Under the pieces are notes generated by a model. It ran no database searches and had not been told where the DNA came from. It was given only the letters and a program-made list of their open reading frames with translations. From Candidatus Aerophobota bacterium (GTDB lineage Bacteria; Aerophobota; Aerophobia; Aerophobales; JAGHCO01): a stretch of 5,563 nucleotides of DNA. The position numbers were made by a program, and so were the translations under genes. Shown piece by piece: positions 4,136 through 5,563 of this stretch (its first letter is position 1; the number at the start of each line of letters is the position of its first letter). The stretch is from positions 1-5,563 of the forward strand of contig JAGHCO010000026.1 of assembly GCA_021160405.1 (NCBI GenBank), in the 5' to 3' direction.

Positions 4136-5563
4136 GATATTTAGCCTCCGCATTTACTATAGTATTCTTGTTGCTTTTATAAGAAAGTGCTAAACAGGTT
4201 TTAATTTTTATACATTTTCCACATTTTTGGCACTTCTCTTGGTCAATTGCGATTTTCTCGTTTTTAATTTCAATAGCATTTACGGGACATAAATAAGTAC
4301 ATGCTCCACACCCAACGCAATTGATAGCTCTTATAATTTGCTGCTCAATTAAAGACAAGTCAAAGTCCCCGGAGACTAATAATTCTCGTCCGCCAAGTGT
4401 ACCCGCTATAATACCTGGATTTTGTTTGCAACTCCTAAACCGGTTTGTAGCTGTAGAAATTCGAATATTGGTAATTGGTTTCAAAAACTCAGGCAAATAC
4501 ATTGGAATGCCATTTATAAATGTATAGGAGCAGTAATCATTGCTACGTTTACGAACGACGGCTTTATTATAAGTTCGATTTGGTTTTCGTCTTTTCCAGT
4601 ACCCTTGTTCAAAAAACTTTTTACCATCGCATTTTGCATGACTCTCGGCAAAATCATAAATGATCTGCATAAAAGCATCCCATTTCTCTTGCCATAACTG
4701 CCAGTATTTACTATTATTCTGCTGATTTACATAGAATTTCCTGAGTATGACTTCATCATATGTAGAGTTATAGGGGCAAATTCCGCATCCAACTCTTGAG
4801 AACCCATTTCTATAAGCTTTGTTAAATGGAAGTTTCTCTCGAAATATGTAAAGCCAAACCGCAAGCGTAGGCCAATGCAAGATTGGTCTAGCCGTTATTT
4901 GCCCCTGAATCTTTCGGTTGTCATAAACACGGGGATACTCAGCTCTAGCACGTGACTCTACTGCACGGATCCCATCAAAGTTGAGAACTGGGGTCCCCAA
5001 AGTCGTTACCAGCTTATTTGCGGCATTTGCTTTCAAAAGTGTACAACACCACCGCATTATTTTACTAGGTGGCTCAAGTTTCCGGCACATTTCTATGAAA
5101 TCAATGTCAGGCTTAGCGGTTTTCAATTCTACTTTCATATCTCTTGCCATTTCATCTATGAAATCATAAGTGTCTGGTAATTCAAGACTCGTATCTGCAA
5201 AAAACAAAACATATCCTGTCTCCATGGTTTTTGCTACCAAGTCGGCTACTACGATACTGTCTTTTCCTCCAGAAAACGCTACCGTCACATTTTTTACAAT
5301 GCTTGAGAATTGTTTTAACATTTCTATGATGAAATTCTGTGACTCCATGACCAACTCGTTAATATATAAATCGTTAGCACGAATTGTGCGCTCAATAAAA
5401 CCATCCATATGTTCTCCATCATCTTCTTTGAACTCATATCGTTTATCAAGTCGTAAAGAAACTTTACCATCCTTAACAGTAAACCAGATGTATGTCTTTC
5501 CTTTATAGATGACTCTGCGTGCATTGTATAAAATGCATTCTGGCAATTTGATTAATAGTCTAG
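4128..5563 (-). CDS. PAPS reductase/DndC-family iron-sulfur protein with C-terminal 2[4Fe-4S] ferredoxin domain (5' end beyond window)
   Basis: ATP-pyrophosphatase of the PAPS reductase superfamily, which activates or reduces sulfur substrates through an adenylated intermediate. Numbering from the TTG codon at 5546: the PP-loop SGGKDS lies at 92-97, followed by FADTSLELPDT. Cys167-Cys168 (RWCCTLLK) and Cys254/Cys257 (GCGICPY) give a CC-x85-CxxC pattern like the 4Fe-4S site of assimilatory APS reductases. The C-terminus (410-451) is a ferredoxin module: CxxCxxCxxxCP, then CxxCxxCx5C, which lacks the usual proline. The TTG is probably not the start: the frame stays open upstream to the window edge (codons for R-L-L-I-K precede it) and no Shine-Dalgarno is seen, so the N-terminus is missing, perhaps with a zinc ribbon as in related archaeal and clostridial proteins. 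It is the first visible gene of a coupled operon with NurA- and HerA-like genes, which suggests DNA-linked sulfur chemistry (DndC-like) rather than sulfate assimilation. The substrate is unknown. The family call is secure; the role is inferred. Confidence 0.88.
   Translation of the reverse strand, partial: RLLIKLPECILYNARRVIYKGKTYIWFTVKDGKVSLRLDKRYEFKEDDGEHMDGFIERTIRANDLYINELVMESQNFIIEMLKQFSSIVKNVTVAFSGGKDSIVVADLVAKTMETGYVLFFADTSLELPDTYDFIDEMARDMKVELKTAKPDIDFIEMCRKLEPPSKIMRWCCTLLKANAANKLVTTLGTPVLNFDGIRAVESRARAEYPRVYDNRKIQGQITARPILHWPTLAVWLYIFREKLPFNKAYRNGFSRVGCGICPYNSTYDEVILRKFYVNQQNNSKYWQLWQEKWDAFMQIIYDFAESHAKCDGKKFFEQGYWKRRKPNRTYNKAVVRKRSNDYCSYTFINGIPMYLPEFLKPITNIRISTATNRFRSCKQNPGIIAGTLGGRELLVSGDFDLSLIEQQIIRAINCVGCGACTYLCPVNAIEIKNEKIAIDQEKCQKCGKCIKIKTCLALSYKSNKNTIVNAEAKYHG
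4145..4149 (-). promoter_or_regulatory. Ribosome binding site deciding the NurA-like start
   Basis: GGAGG in the coding sense, 9 bases upstream of the ATG at 4135 and inside the end of the PAPS-reductase-like gene. An upstream in-frame ATG at 4153 would include this site in the coding sequence and has no Shine-Dalgarno of its own, so the inner ATG is preferred. Confidence 0.8.

Noticed and set aside
5170..5508. Plus-strand open frame of 112 codons
   Set aside because: Antisense to the PP-loop region of the PAPS-reductase-like gene, whose SGGKDS motif fixes the coding strand.
1..5563. CRISPR array, tRNA, rRNA, complete insertion sequence
   Set aside because: No regularly spaced repeats, no tRNA-like cloverleaf, no ribosomal RNA sequence and no transposase-like reading frame were seen.

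Overview
The window (about 5.6 kb, AT-rich, everything supportable on the minus strand) looks like an accessory locus from an anaerobic or facultative bacterium. The evidence is moderate GC, strong GGAGG-type Shine-Dalgarno sites before three of the genes, an iron-sulfur PAPS-reductase-like protein with a built-in 2[4Fe-4S] ferredoxin domain, and a small exported protein resembling the surface-adhesin E family. That combination fits an anaerobic Firmicute (possibly Negativicutes) or a Desulfobacterota member. The sequence alone does not decide the taxon.

Reading in the direction of transcription, from the right edge leftwards: (1) a 5'-truncated gene (4128 to the right edge) for a PAPS reductase/DndC-type ATP-pyrophosphatase with its own 4Fe-4S site and a C-terminal ferredoxin module; (2) a 437-residue NurA-like nuclease (2822-4135), overlapping gene 1 by 8 bases; (3) a HerA-type hexameric ATPase/DNA translocase (862-2820), starting 1 base after gene 2. 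The HerA gene is broken by one in-frame TAA at 1864-1866. The frame is open on both sides, with Walker A before the stop and Walker B after it, so it is one 652-codon gene with a nonsense codon rather than two genes. (4) About 255 bases without a gene follow, holding inverted repeats. (5) A small exported protein gene (154-606) is separate from the operon. The first 153 bases hold no gene I can support; at the extreme left edge there may be the tail of a zinc-ribbon protein on the plus strand.

The three-gene unit pairs a sulfur/adenylyl-transfer iron-sulfur enzyme with a HerA-NurA DNA translocase-nuclease pair, with tight translational coupling. By analogy with Dnd/Ssp phosphorothioation (DndC or SspD as the PAPS-reductase-like enzyme, DptH as a HerA-like restriction ATPase), the most interesting reading is a sulfur-linked DNA modification or recognition and restriction system whose remaining genes may lie beyond the right edge. 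This is inference: no cysteine desulfurase, DndD or DndE is visible, and the HerA copy here appears disrupted.
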